From Candidula unifasciata (taxonomy: Eukaryota > Mollusca > Gastropoda > Stylommatophora > Geomitridae), in contig CAJHNH020008537.1 in the NCBI GenBank assembly GCA_905116865.2, positions 323,882 through 387,881 of the forward strand: a DNA stretch of 64,000 nt, read 5' to 3'. Both the position numbers and the translations under genes were made by a program. The notes under the pieces are model-generated. The model saw nothing but the letters and a program-made list of their open reading frames with translations, did no database searches and was not told the origin of the DNA. Shown piece after piece: positions 27,701-39,700 of this stretch (the stretch's first letter is position 1; each line of letters opens with the position of its first letter).

Positions 27701-30700
27701 TAACAGAATTAAATTTCTGTCCCTTTACTATTCATACTGGGAAGGATCGGAAGGTCGTGGGTTCGCTCCCTGGCGGAGCCGGACTTTTATTCAAAAATGA
27801 CCGTGGCTCCCAGGTAGACCCAGCCTTAAGTGGGTACCGGATGTAGTCCCGGGAAGTAGAGGCGGCCGGCGCGATGCTGACCACATCACCCATCGTGTGC
27901 CGTTGGTCTATAAATATATGTCTAGCCCTATATGCCCTATACACCTAAAGGCGTGGAAAAGGGTCCTTAACTTACTACTGATACTGGCGCTTTTGAAATG
28001 CAATTGCAGGAGTTGAAAAACAAATAATTATGGAGTTCGAAATTTGAACGCCTTAATCCTGATCTGGAAAAATTAGAGAATAACAAATGTGATCTCAGAG
28101 AAAAGTGGTCTCCTTTCAAAGACCTGGAGGAAGAAGATACAATCATTTTCATAGTCTAAGACCTGGAGGAGGAAGATACAATCATTTTCATAGTCTAAGA
28201 CCTGGAGGAGGAAGATACAATCATTTTCATAGTCTAAGACCTGGAGGAGGAAGATACAATCATTTACATAGTCTAAGACCTGGAGGAGGAAGATACAATC
28301 ATTTTCATAGTCTAAGACCTTTGTTAGATTCAACCACTCGGTCTAACCTATCACATTATTTGTTTTAAAAAAAACACAAAAAAATAAATAAATAAAACCA
28401 GACAGTGTACATAGAAAGAAGGACACACTAGACAATATAAAAATGGAATGGTAAAGTTACCAATCCGGGAATCAAAGCTGATGAACCTGCGATCTCAAAT
28501 GACGATGACATCGCTTCGCGGCATAAACAACGGTATTGAGATACGTGACCAACCAGGCACTCGTAAAAAGGTGTTTTCAGGAATCATGTCCTTCGTACAA
28601 CTTGGACCCACAACTATGGAATATAGACATAATTCGTCTCAAACCATTGAAACGGTTAGTACGGTTACATACATTCGTATCAACCAAGCATATTATACAA
28701 AAGACCAAGCTTATTTGTTATGTGGAAGCTAGCACCAGTTTGTTCAGTTAACCCTCTCTGTCCCAGCATTGATTGCCTGTCCCACCATTCACTTCCTGTT
28801 CCACATTTCAAATCCATACTTACTGTATGTATGGTCTCATTCCAAAGATATAGTCCGTAAGTATTCTCCTTCTTCTTTGCGTTCATCAGCTGTAGACTCA
28901 CGTGAAAGGTTCTGGTTGTTCGTCCAATTCTGGACTGCAGTCCTGTTGCAAAACCTGAGTGTTCGTTTGACAGATCGGACAACNNNNNNNNNNNNNNNNN
29001 TTTCTTCTTCTTCTTCTTCTTCTTCTTCTTCTTTCTTCGAGGTTTGAAGGCTGTAAACTCAGGCAAAAAACGATCGGGATGTTCGTCCAATTCTGGACTT
29101 TAGTCTTGTTTCATAACTTGAGTTTTGTGTTCACATCCGTTTGTCAGATCTGGCTTATGTGCAAGCAGACACAGTTCTTTGCCTCTCACTGTGTTGTCTC
29201 GATGCATGGTGTCCGCTTCAAGGGCTAGAGGTCCCAGGTTCAGACCCCGGTGAGGGCTGGGATTGTGTGAAAGTGGACTTCAAGTAATTTCCCCGGGTCT
29301 CTAGGTAGTCAGATCTGACGCCTGTATGTATTATTGCACACGTAAAAAATCCCTTGAGAGTTGGAAATTGAAAAGAGTAGCCTCACGGCACTGCAAAGAC
29401 ACAATTGTGAGTTAAAAATCTCCCCAAAGTATTTCAGGATCCTCGCCGGTGCTAATCAGTTCGTGCCCTGTGCTGAGATTCTTCGGACTTAGGTTTGAGT
29501 TAGAAGTAGAACAAACACTACCCTTGTGCCATGATGTTTAAACCTCAAACCTCGACATTAAAAGATATCTAAAATGAGTCGACTTTTAACAAATGCCTGT
29601 TTAGGGGGCAGTGTTTTTATTTTTGTTTCCCTCAAATCGTGCCCCAGGAAGCCACACAGGCTCAACTTTCAGTAGATTGTCCTTTGTCCTCCCCCTCCCC
29701 CTTTTCCTACACCCCCCCCCCCCATGTGAGTTCCGGGATCGCAAGGGAGGGGAAGGAGGAATGGTCAAGCATGTCGTAAAAGATATGACTGTTTACGGAT
29801 GTTTTCTTCGAATACGGAGTGCGCTGGCCTGAGAAGCGGTGAACCAACAGTCTGCATACGAGCCAGATCTGTAAAATAGTCGTGCATATGCACGCAAAAC
29901 TCAAACAACTATCACTATTTCGTTCTGTGTTTGTCTAGGAAAGATGCCTCAACAACCCCCTTTACTTTTCAAGAAACTTCCATTATATTTGTATATATTT
30001 ATCCAAAGAAAATTACCTTAGCAAACGTCTTTGGTTCCAAGAAACTATCAATATATTGCTGTGTATGTTTCCCTATGATGGTCACATCATCCGACTTTAC
30101 TTTCCAAGAATCTTTCAGTATATTGTTGTGTATGTTTCTCTAGGATATCCACCTCAACAGAAGTCTCCACGATGTCACATTCAAGACAGGACAGTTCAGC
30201 ATCAAAAAGTCCGCCCAGTCTTCCCTGACCAGCGTCACTGCAGAGAAAGAGAACTGGGCATCTAAACCAGCACTGACCTGTGTTTCAGAGGCTGATACCT
30301 ATGATGTATGCAGGTTACACACTCACATGTATCATTATATCGTTTTTGTAAGCTTCCTCCACTTGCATACACTGTAAGAAGAGGAAGAAGAAGAAGAGGA
30401 AGAAGGAGAAATACGAACAAGAAGATACGAAGAGGAGAGAAAAAGAAGAAAAAGGAGGAGGAGAAAAAGAAGAAGAAAAAGAGGAAGAAGAAGATAAGAA
30501 GAGGAGAAGGAGGAGAAGAAGAAGAGAAAAAGAAGAAGGATGAGGAGCAGAAGAAGAGAATGGAGAGAAAGGCGAAGAAGAAGACAGAGAAAGTAGAAGG
30601 AGGAGAAGGTCGATTTCATCTTTCAATAAATCTATCCTCCAGGTACTTCCTGCACTAATATGAAACATATATTGAAGACATTAATGCAGTCTGGTATCCA

Positions 30701-33700
30701 CGAAAGATGGCTGGATACACACACCTAATTTTCTTTTCTAGACTCGCTTTATCGCCTTTCTAGAGAGGGATAGTGTTTTATTTTCAGACCAAGGACAAGG
30801 TACAACAGACTACGTCAACATATGTTCAAATTTGTCGGTGTAGGAAACACGGAGACGTGTCCCTGCAGAGTGGCAACCTTAGCAAGTGTGCAAACCGCAA
30901 AAATGCTGAGCGCTGTGCTCCAAAACTAAAACGGTCAACTGTAAGGCTAAGCCAAAAATGACACAATCTGGCCTGTTCCAACCACAATGAAGACAAAACT
31001 GTATGGTACACAAGAGGAAATGGATTGCACGATAGCTTTCATAAAGGCTACTGGCCTCCTGATATAAGTTTTCTGTCAGAAGGAACGAAGAAGTTGGCTA
31101 TGTTTATTATTGTAACACTTGTGGGACAATCAGTCAGTGGTGGGACAGTGTGGGTTAAAGTAACCCCCAAGGTCACAAAAAGCACGAACATCGTAGCTCC
31201 AGCAACGATCCCCGTGGATCTCCCTGGAAATTGCACTCTTGCCACCGTAAAACGAACGACATACGCGACTTTTTGAGCTCAAAAAACATATACACAACAA
31301 AATGGCTTGACAACCAAACACAATATATAGTCCAGACACAGTGTGCCATTCACAAAAAATGGCGGTTTCAGAGTGAGATACGGGTGTACAACAAAAGTGG
31401 GTCAGATAGTGTGCAGTGACTCTCTCTATACTATTGTCTCCAGGTCATCTAGCGGACGTTCTTCCGGTGCACATCGAACTCACACTTCAACATGTTCAAG
31501 AAACAAGACCAAAAAGAAATGTGGATGGCACAGAAATTCTGTACATGCTAACAGTCAAATAGCCCAATGTTTAATTTAGATTCACTCAGAAAATCCGCCA
31601 ATCCAAAGCCACTACAAACTAACTACAACAGACCCAGCCGTAGTAGATCCAAGGGGTCGCAACACAACAACCTAATTGGCACGAACAAACAATCCAGTTT
31701 CAAAGGGTAATTGGTGCAACAGATCGTTACGTGCCTTCACATATCCCCAAGAAATGAGATCATGGCCTAGTTCGGCCCATGGTGAATGGTATAACACCAA
31801 GTTTCGTTAAAGCTCTCTTGAATCGTATTTAACAACAAGGCCCAGTGGATGTAACACTTTACACAGGAGTCTGGTTTATATTCACAATATTCTCAAGTCA
31901 CACCGAGATTTCATAAATTCCAATAACCAGATATAGTAGATCTGAACACTTTCATTCTCTTGTTACGCGGGGTCGATTATTATGTCTCAACTCTATGTAA
32001 TTCCCTTAAACTCCCTGATTCAAAAAAAAAGAAAAATTATAATCATCATAACTAATGAATTCCCTTAATCACTATTTCATAAGCTAAACTCCAGTTATAA
32101 CATATATCTTCAAAAAAAAAAACGATGTAAACATACTACATAGTTTTTTCCAAACTAGGTACTCCTCAAGTCGGTCCAGTCCCCCTAACTGTTCTCAAAT
32201 CAATCGGTCCCCGTCCTAACTGATTACTCATATCAAGCGGTCCCGTCCTACTGACCTTAAACTGCTACCCCCTTCAGAAACAGACCGCTGGGCTACAATA
32301 CACTTCCCCCTCGCTTCCTCCCGCTCTTATCGTGACCGGTGTGCCTTCCTTCAATCAACTCCCCTGTCACCCCGTCTTTGGTGTTCACGTTTGGAATGAA
32401 CATGTAACTCCTCTCAGAAACTGGTCGACAGTGCAATCTGTTGCATCAGGGTGCTCGTCATGTATCGAATGTTTCAATCCTTCACTGTCCGATGATCATG
32501 GTTTTAACCATGATAACACAAAAAGCCCTCAAATCAACTCTGGTCAAGCGATAGAGATAGATGTTCTGTATAGCTGGACCGTGGCCAGCTATAATACTTA
32601 GATCACTGTTATACCCTGTCTATGACCAACGAGTAAGGGATAGGAGCGGTGCTTTTTATGCTAAGTTCTGAAATGTAAGGTGTTTAATAATTCGTTTTAC
32701 AAACCCACATTCTGCACTATATTTCATTTAACATAATTACCTTTGACCTAGGCCCAGATAGTGTTAGCCAGCCCAATGAACACCTGAATAATTTGACGGC
32801 GATAACATGACAGTCACAATCTTCCACGCTGAATATACAAACAACACGTCCAGTTTGGACCTGAATTGCCAAACGAACGGTAGCCAGGTTTGGTCTAAGA
32901 ACTCACAGCCAAATCTGACTCAGACATCAACGTATAACTTCATTCATCACGGACACACTGTTCTTGGAGACTGACTTTTCTCGCTTATTCTTCGACTTAA
33001 GTAATCTTTCATGCCTTCGTGTTTCTCGATGATAAACTCACTTAAATTCTCAATTTATTCACTTTGGCTTGTGATGAGCAATCTGAACGCTTGCGTTACA
33101 ATCAAATGTGTAACTCTTTCGGCCCTCACTCAATTCGTCCGAACTGAAATATATAATTTATGTTTAGTCTTTAACCTCATTATTAATGCATACATCCTTT
33201 CTTATGAGAAAATAGACTTGTTACGCATTGCTAGGTCATACCAAGTGTTTCAATGTATCTAGTATGGACATTTATAAACAAGCCTTTTAAAAGAAAAAAA
33301 AATGTAGCAAAAATAAGGAAAGCTTAAGATTTATGCCGTTGATTCTGTTTAAAGTTTGGTCGTTTTCCCCAGAAAATCCTGGAGAGAGCTGAGAAAATAT
33401 TCGCTCAGGTTACAACTGTAAGCATTGTGTAGGAAACATTGCCTGTCCATGTATCTGTATGTAAGCAATGTGTGAGAAACTTTCTCTGCATGCCTGTGTA
33501 AGCACAGTGTGGAGAACTTTCTCTATATGCCTGTGTAAGCATTGTGTGTGAGAAACTTTCTCTGCATGCCTTTGTAAGCTCTGTGTAGAGAACTTTCTCT
33601 GCTTGCCTGTGTAAGCTCTGTGTGTGAGAAACTTTCTCTGCATGCCTGTGTAAGCACTGTGTGTGAGAAACTTTCTCTGCATTCCTGTGTAAGCTCTGTG

Positions 33701-36700
33701 TGGAGAACTTTCTCTGCATGCCTGTGTAAGCAGTGTGTGAGTAACTTTCTCTGCATGTCCGTGTAAGCTCTGTGTGAGAAACTTTCTCTGCATGTCCGTG
33801 TAAGCTCTGTGTGAGAAACTATCTCTGCATGCCTGTGTAAGCTCTGTGTGGAGAACTTTCTCTGCATGCCTGTGTAAGCAGTGTGTGAGAAACTTTCTCT
33901 GTATGCCTGTGTAAGCAGTGTGTGAGAAACTTTCTCTGTATGCCTGTGTAAGCTCTGTGTGGAGAACTTTCTCTGCATGCCTGTGTAAGCAGTGTGTGAG
34001 AAACTTTCTCTGCATGCCTGTGTAAGCAGTGTGTGAGAAACTTTCTCTGTATGCCTGTGTAAGCAGTGTGTGAGAAACTTTCTCTGTATGCCTGTGTAAG
34101 CTCTGTGTGGAGAACTTTCTCTGCATGCCTGTGTAAGCAGTGTGTGAGAAACTATCTCTGCATTCCTGTGTAAGCTCTGTGTGAGAAACTTTCTCTGTAT
34201 GCCTGTGTAAGCACAGTGTGGAGAACTTTGTCTGTATGCCTGTGTAAGCACAGTGTGGAGAACTTTCTCTGTATGCCTGTGTAAGCATTGTGTGGAGAAC
34301 TTTGTCTGCATGCCTGTGTAAGCACTGTGTGGAGAACTTTCTCTGTATGTCTGTGTAAGCATTGTGTGGAGAACTTTTTCTGCTTGTCTGTGTAAGCATT
34401 TTGTCCGGAACTTTGTCAGCATGTCTGTGTGTAAGTATTGTGTGGATAGCGTTGTCTACATACTTGTGGGTAAACATTGTGTGGAGTTTGCTGAAAACTT
34501 TTCATTAGTCCATATTTTTTGTGCTTAAATATTGTTTATGAAACTGTCTGTTTGTATCACTAAAGGCCTTTTCTAATACATTGCTATTCGGGTTCTGGGG
34601 AAAAAAAAGGAATTTACGAAGGAAATATTTGTGTAGAAACTTGCCTTACAAATCGGGACCTGAGAACTTTTTCTCCTGGGTAACTGTGTTACGAGAAATC
34701 TCCTTCTCCACTCCAACCTCAGAAACCAGCAGGGCATATAAAACCCATATTGCTGTTAGAACAAAATGTGATTGTCATCATTATCAACAGACTCCAATTT
34801 AAATCCAGTGTGTAACCACTGTTTCACATATCTCATCTGTCATGAATATCACTATTCACATTCCCATCAGTCATACATATCACTGTTTCATATCCCTAGT
34901 CTGTAGCCATTGTTTCAATTGCCTATCTGTAGCCACTATTTCACATCCTCATATGTGTATCCCACTGTTTCAAGTCCCATATCTGTAGTCACTGTTTCAA
35001 CCCCCCCCCCCCCCCACCATGTTGTAGACACTGTTACAAGCCCCCCCCCCCCCCCCCCCCCCCCCACATCTGTAGCAACTGTTTCAAGCACCCCCCCCCC
35101 CCATTAAGTAGCCATTTTTTTTAAAGTCTCACATATTTAGCCACTGTTTCACATTTCCATCTGTAGTCAGTGTTTAACATCCTCAACTGTAGCTACTATT
35201 TCACATCTCCATCTGTAGGTACAGTTTAAGATGATACGTCATTTGTAGCCACTGTTTCAAACACCACATCTGTAGTCACTTTCAAGTCTCACATCTATAG
35301 CCACTGTTTCAAGTCCTATATCTGTAGTCAATGTTTCTCTTCCCACCCCCCCCCCCCCAATATTGTAGACACTATTACAATCTCCCTCCCTCCCCCCCCC
35401 CTCGCTCCCATTAAGTAGCCATTTTTTAAGTCCCACATATTTAGCCACTGTTTCACATTCCCCCATCGGTTGCCACTGTTTCACATCCCTCATCAGTAAC
35501 CGCTGTTTCACATCCCCCATCCGTAGCCACTGTTTGCCATCCTCCATCGGTAGCCACCGTTTCACATCCCCCATCAGTAGCCACTGTTTAACATTCCCCC
35601 ATCAGTAGCCACTGTTTCACATTCCCCCATCGGTAGCCACTGTTTCACATTCCCCCATTGGTAGCCACTGTTTCACATCCCCCAGCAACTGTTTGATGTG
35701 TTCGATATACGAGTCCCGTTTTGCTATCTCTAGCCAGAACTGTTCGACATCCCAGACACCAGCATGGATTTCACCAGGGAGGAGGATGCCCTGAGATGGT
35801 TCATGTTGCCCAGCGAAGCAGCCGACATCATCAACCACAGACAGGTGTGTTTGTACAACATTTTCTCTACTCAAGAAAGTTGCTGTGTTCTGGCTCTCAT
35901 CGCCTCGGTCTCTTCTTTTATTGTATCCATGGTAGTTATAGATAAGGGGAAGAAGGGCAGTCAATGTTCTTCTGTCATGTGATGAGAAGAGACGCATTAG
36001 AGAACATAACGATGACTGGACAGCGCCCCCTCGCTGACAGGCACCACAGATTACTGGAAATGTGCTACAGATATGCTCTCTACGTGCAGTACCGAGATCT
36101 CAGGTTTTTCCGGTTGGCATTCCAATCGGAAGACGTGTGTTGCACCACTGACTTCCTCCACCTCCATTCTCAGACTAGACATTGTGATATCAAATGCGAG
36201 GCTTTGTTGCACTAAGCGACGTACATTCGCTTTTGCTGTAAACCCCAATGCACCCCTCAACACAGAGTCATCTGTATAGATGATCACATCAACTGGGCGG
36301 GAATTGCCATGAAAGAGGTGCTTCATGTAGGAGGCGCTTCTGGTCTGCAGCTACTCTGAAATATAACTTTGCCTGCAGAACTTTGAGCCTGTCTGTAATA
36401 GTAGGCAGTGCAAGTATATATCGCATACATACTACAGGGGTATCTCTTGTACATCCCAGAATTACCTGCATGGCTTCATTCTGTATGCGTTCAAGTTTCA
36501 TCAGCTGACTCTTTGATATGGTAAGCATTCCAAGTCCGTTATCTTTCACCGACAGGATCACATGCTGGAACATTGCGAACAACATTCTTTGTTCCGTGAT
36601 AGCATTCTGGAGTATCATAAGTGGATAGAAGACCGATGTATGTAAAAAGACAATCGCTTACGCCGCCTGACAGGGTACATGATAATGATAGTTATGTTTG

Positions 36701-39700
36701 TTTCTAATTAGGTAACTGTTATTCTTGGTTTGTCTCACTTATTGAACTACTCGTGGTATATGTATTTACACTCCGGCAAGGACAGTTCTCCGATAGACAG
36801 CAGATGCCAAAAGACATAGATGACCTAAGGAAACACGGAGAAGGACGCTAGAAATGAATAATACGAATAGTGATTAGTTACATATAATAATAAACTCTGT
36901 CATTACAACACTAGAAAATTAGCGAAGTAACAAACCATGGTTCAATTTTTTTAAAAAGGCAAAATGGAGCAGTTTTAGAAATAAATTATAAATTATTGAA
37001 GTATAAAGAGAGGAACAAATAAGACAAGAATGTTTGCTGAGAGACTGATCAATAGCGTACACAAAATAGCAGTTAAAACATACCTAACAGAACATGTCAG
37101 ATCACCTCACTGTGGAGGAAAGGAGTAAATCTCCAGCATTGACTTCCGTGACCTGAAAGAGGCGCGCAGTTCTTTTATGGAACGACCGTTGCATGGAAAC
37201 ACGTGAAAACCGGAAATAAAGCACTTCGAAAGTATAGAAAACACACAACACAACCCATGAGAATTTTAGTGCGTATAAGAACGAAAGAACTTTAGCCAAC
37301 CGAGTAGTTAAAGAGACCAATGAGGCAAACTGGGAAATATGTTGTCAAACAATTTCACCAAACACTTAAGCGAACGAGACTATTAAAAGAGATATAAGAT
37401 TCCTACAATACAAGTCGGCTAGACGCTCGCCCAGATTGGAAGGTCGTGGGCTCTGTTCCTGATGGCGACCGGAATTTTTTTGAAAAATTACCCATCCTTG
37501 ATAGGGTGCCAGGTACAGTCCTGGGAAGTAAAGGATATCAGCATGATGCTAACTATATCACCCAGCGATGGAAGTGAAGGATAACAGCATGATGCTAACT
37601 ACATCACCCAGCGATGGAAGTGAAGGATATCAGCATGATGCTAACTACACCACCCAGCGATGGAAGTGAAGGATATCAGCATGATGCTAACTACATCACC
37701 CAGCGATGGAAGTGAAGGATATCAGCATGATGTTAACTACATCACCCAGCGATGGAAGTGAAGGATATCAGCATGATGCTAACTACATCATCCATATATG
37801 GAAGTGAAGGATATCAGCATGATGCTAACTACATCACCCAGCGATGGAAGTGAAGAATGCCAGCATGATGTTAACTACATCACCCATATATGGAAGTGAA
37901 GGATATCAGCATGATGCTAACTATATCACCCAGCGATGGAAGTGAAGAATATCAGCATGATGTTAACTACATCACCCAGCGATGGAAGTGAAGGATATCA
38001 GCATGATGCTAACTACATCACCCAGCGATGGAAGTGAAGGATATCAGCATGATGTTAACTACATCACCCAGCGATGGAAGTGAAGGATATCAGCATGATG
38101 CTAACTACATCACCCAGCGATGGAAGTAAAGGATATCAGCATGATGTTAACTACATCACCCATCGATGGAAGTAAAGGATATCAGCATGATGTTAACTAC
38201 ATCACCCAGCGATGGAAGTGAAGGATATCAGCATGATGCTAACTACATCATCCATCGATGGAAGTGAAGGATATCAGCATGATGCTAACTACATCACCCA
38301 GCGATGGAAGTGAAGGATATCAGCATGATGTTAACTACATCACCCAGCGATGGAAGTGAAGGATATCAGCATGATGTTAACTACATCACCCAGCGATGGA
38401 AGTGAAGGATATCAGCATGATGCTAACTACATCACCCAGCGATGGAAGTGAAGGATATCAGCATGATGTTAACTACATCACCCATCGATGGAAGTAAAGG
38501 ATATCAGCATGATGTTAACTACATCACCCAGCGATGGAAGTGAAGAATACCAGCATGATGCTAACTATATCACCCAGCGATGGAAGTGAAGAATTCCAGC
38601 ATATAAACAGGGAAAAAAACCTTTTATTTTCAATTATTAAATAGGTCACTGACCTCCAAGGAATGTTAACATGTTGAAAGCAATGAGACCATACATAACA
38701 AAGAAATTAATTTGCAGGACACGCAAAAGTGTATGTCTCAATAGATGAAAATATGGTAAGATATAAACGGTAAGGTGAGAAAAAGGAATTGAGAAAGGTA
38801 AGAAATTAGTTATTCTTCCTCCTCTCATTCAACGATTGTAAACTCTGGTAAAAAGTGCTGTTTCTTCATCCACTCCTGGACAATGGTCTTACTTTAGGAC
38901 TTGAGTGTTGCATGCACATCCATTTTACATATCTGGCTTATTTGTTTTTTGTTCAGACTGTTGGTTCCTTGCCTGTCGGGCAGATGAGTAGTATAAGCGA
39001 GCTTTACGTGGGTTTTTTTTATATTTTTTTTGTGTGTGGGGTGGAAAGGGGTGGTGATTTCCCCTATATAGCTTTTGTAAAATACGTCCACTAAAGAAAT
39101 AGAGAAGTTACACTTCCAGTGTTATCTGGGTCACCTGGCGGCTTGAGTCACATGACTCGTGGTCAACGGTCACCTGGCGGCTCGGAATTGGTTGTGGCTA
39201 TGTGTCCGTAAGTGGTGGGGCGGAGGATCCGGTCAGTGCCGTCCGTAAAACCTTCGGATCCTCTGCTAAGCCTTCCCCACCACTAATCGACACATAGCCA
39301 ACCATCGCCGATGTGCCCTGCTGTGACTCTTGACTCTTAGTCACATTAACCGAGCCCGCAAGATGACCTAGATAAAAACCAGAAGTGTAACTCCTCCCAG
39401 TTAAGGTATTTTGACAGTCTGACACAAACCCTCCTCTGTTGTTACCTCTTGCAACATGCTTATTTGTGTTTGCTTCCGGTCAGTATTGTCGATAGACATG
39501 ACTGTTGTTTATAGTTGAGGCAAATTTTTGCCTCCGACAATATCTAGCTGTTGTATTTTACTCAAAATGTAGACGGAAATAATATAGTTCCGTCGCCAAG
39601 CTCTCAGTTGAGTGTATGGTGCGACACTGTGAGCTGCAGATTTTATTTGGGATATTTTCTACTCTCTCAGGATGGTTTGTGGTGTGAATACTAAATTCAG

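Noticed and set aside
27755..27790. Possible tRNA gene (B box GGTTCGCTCCC)
   Set aside because: No cloverleaf can be drawn around it; it sits at the head of a SINE with relatives elsewhere.
31025..31580. Frames near 31.0-31.6 kb as retroviral-type gag pieces
   Set aside because: One Cys/His-like stretch (CSRNKTKKKCGWHRN) does not fit a zinc knuckle, and no LTR or polymerase trace is nearby.
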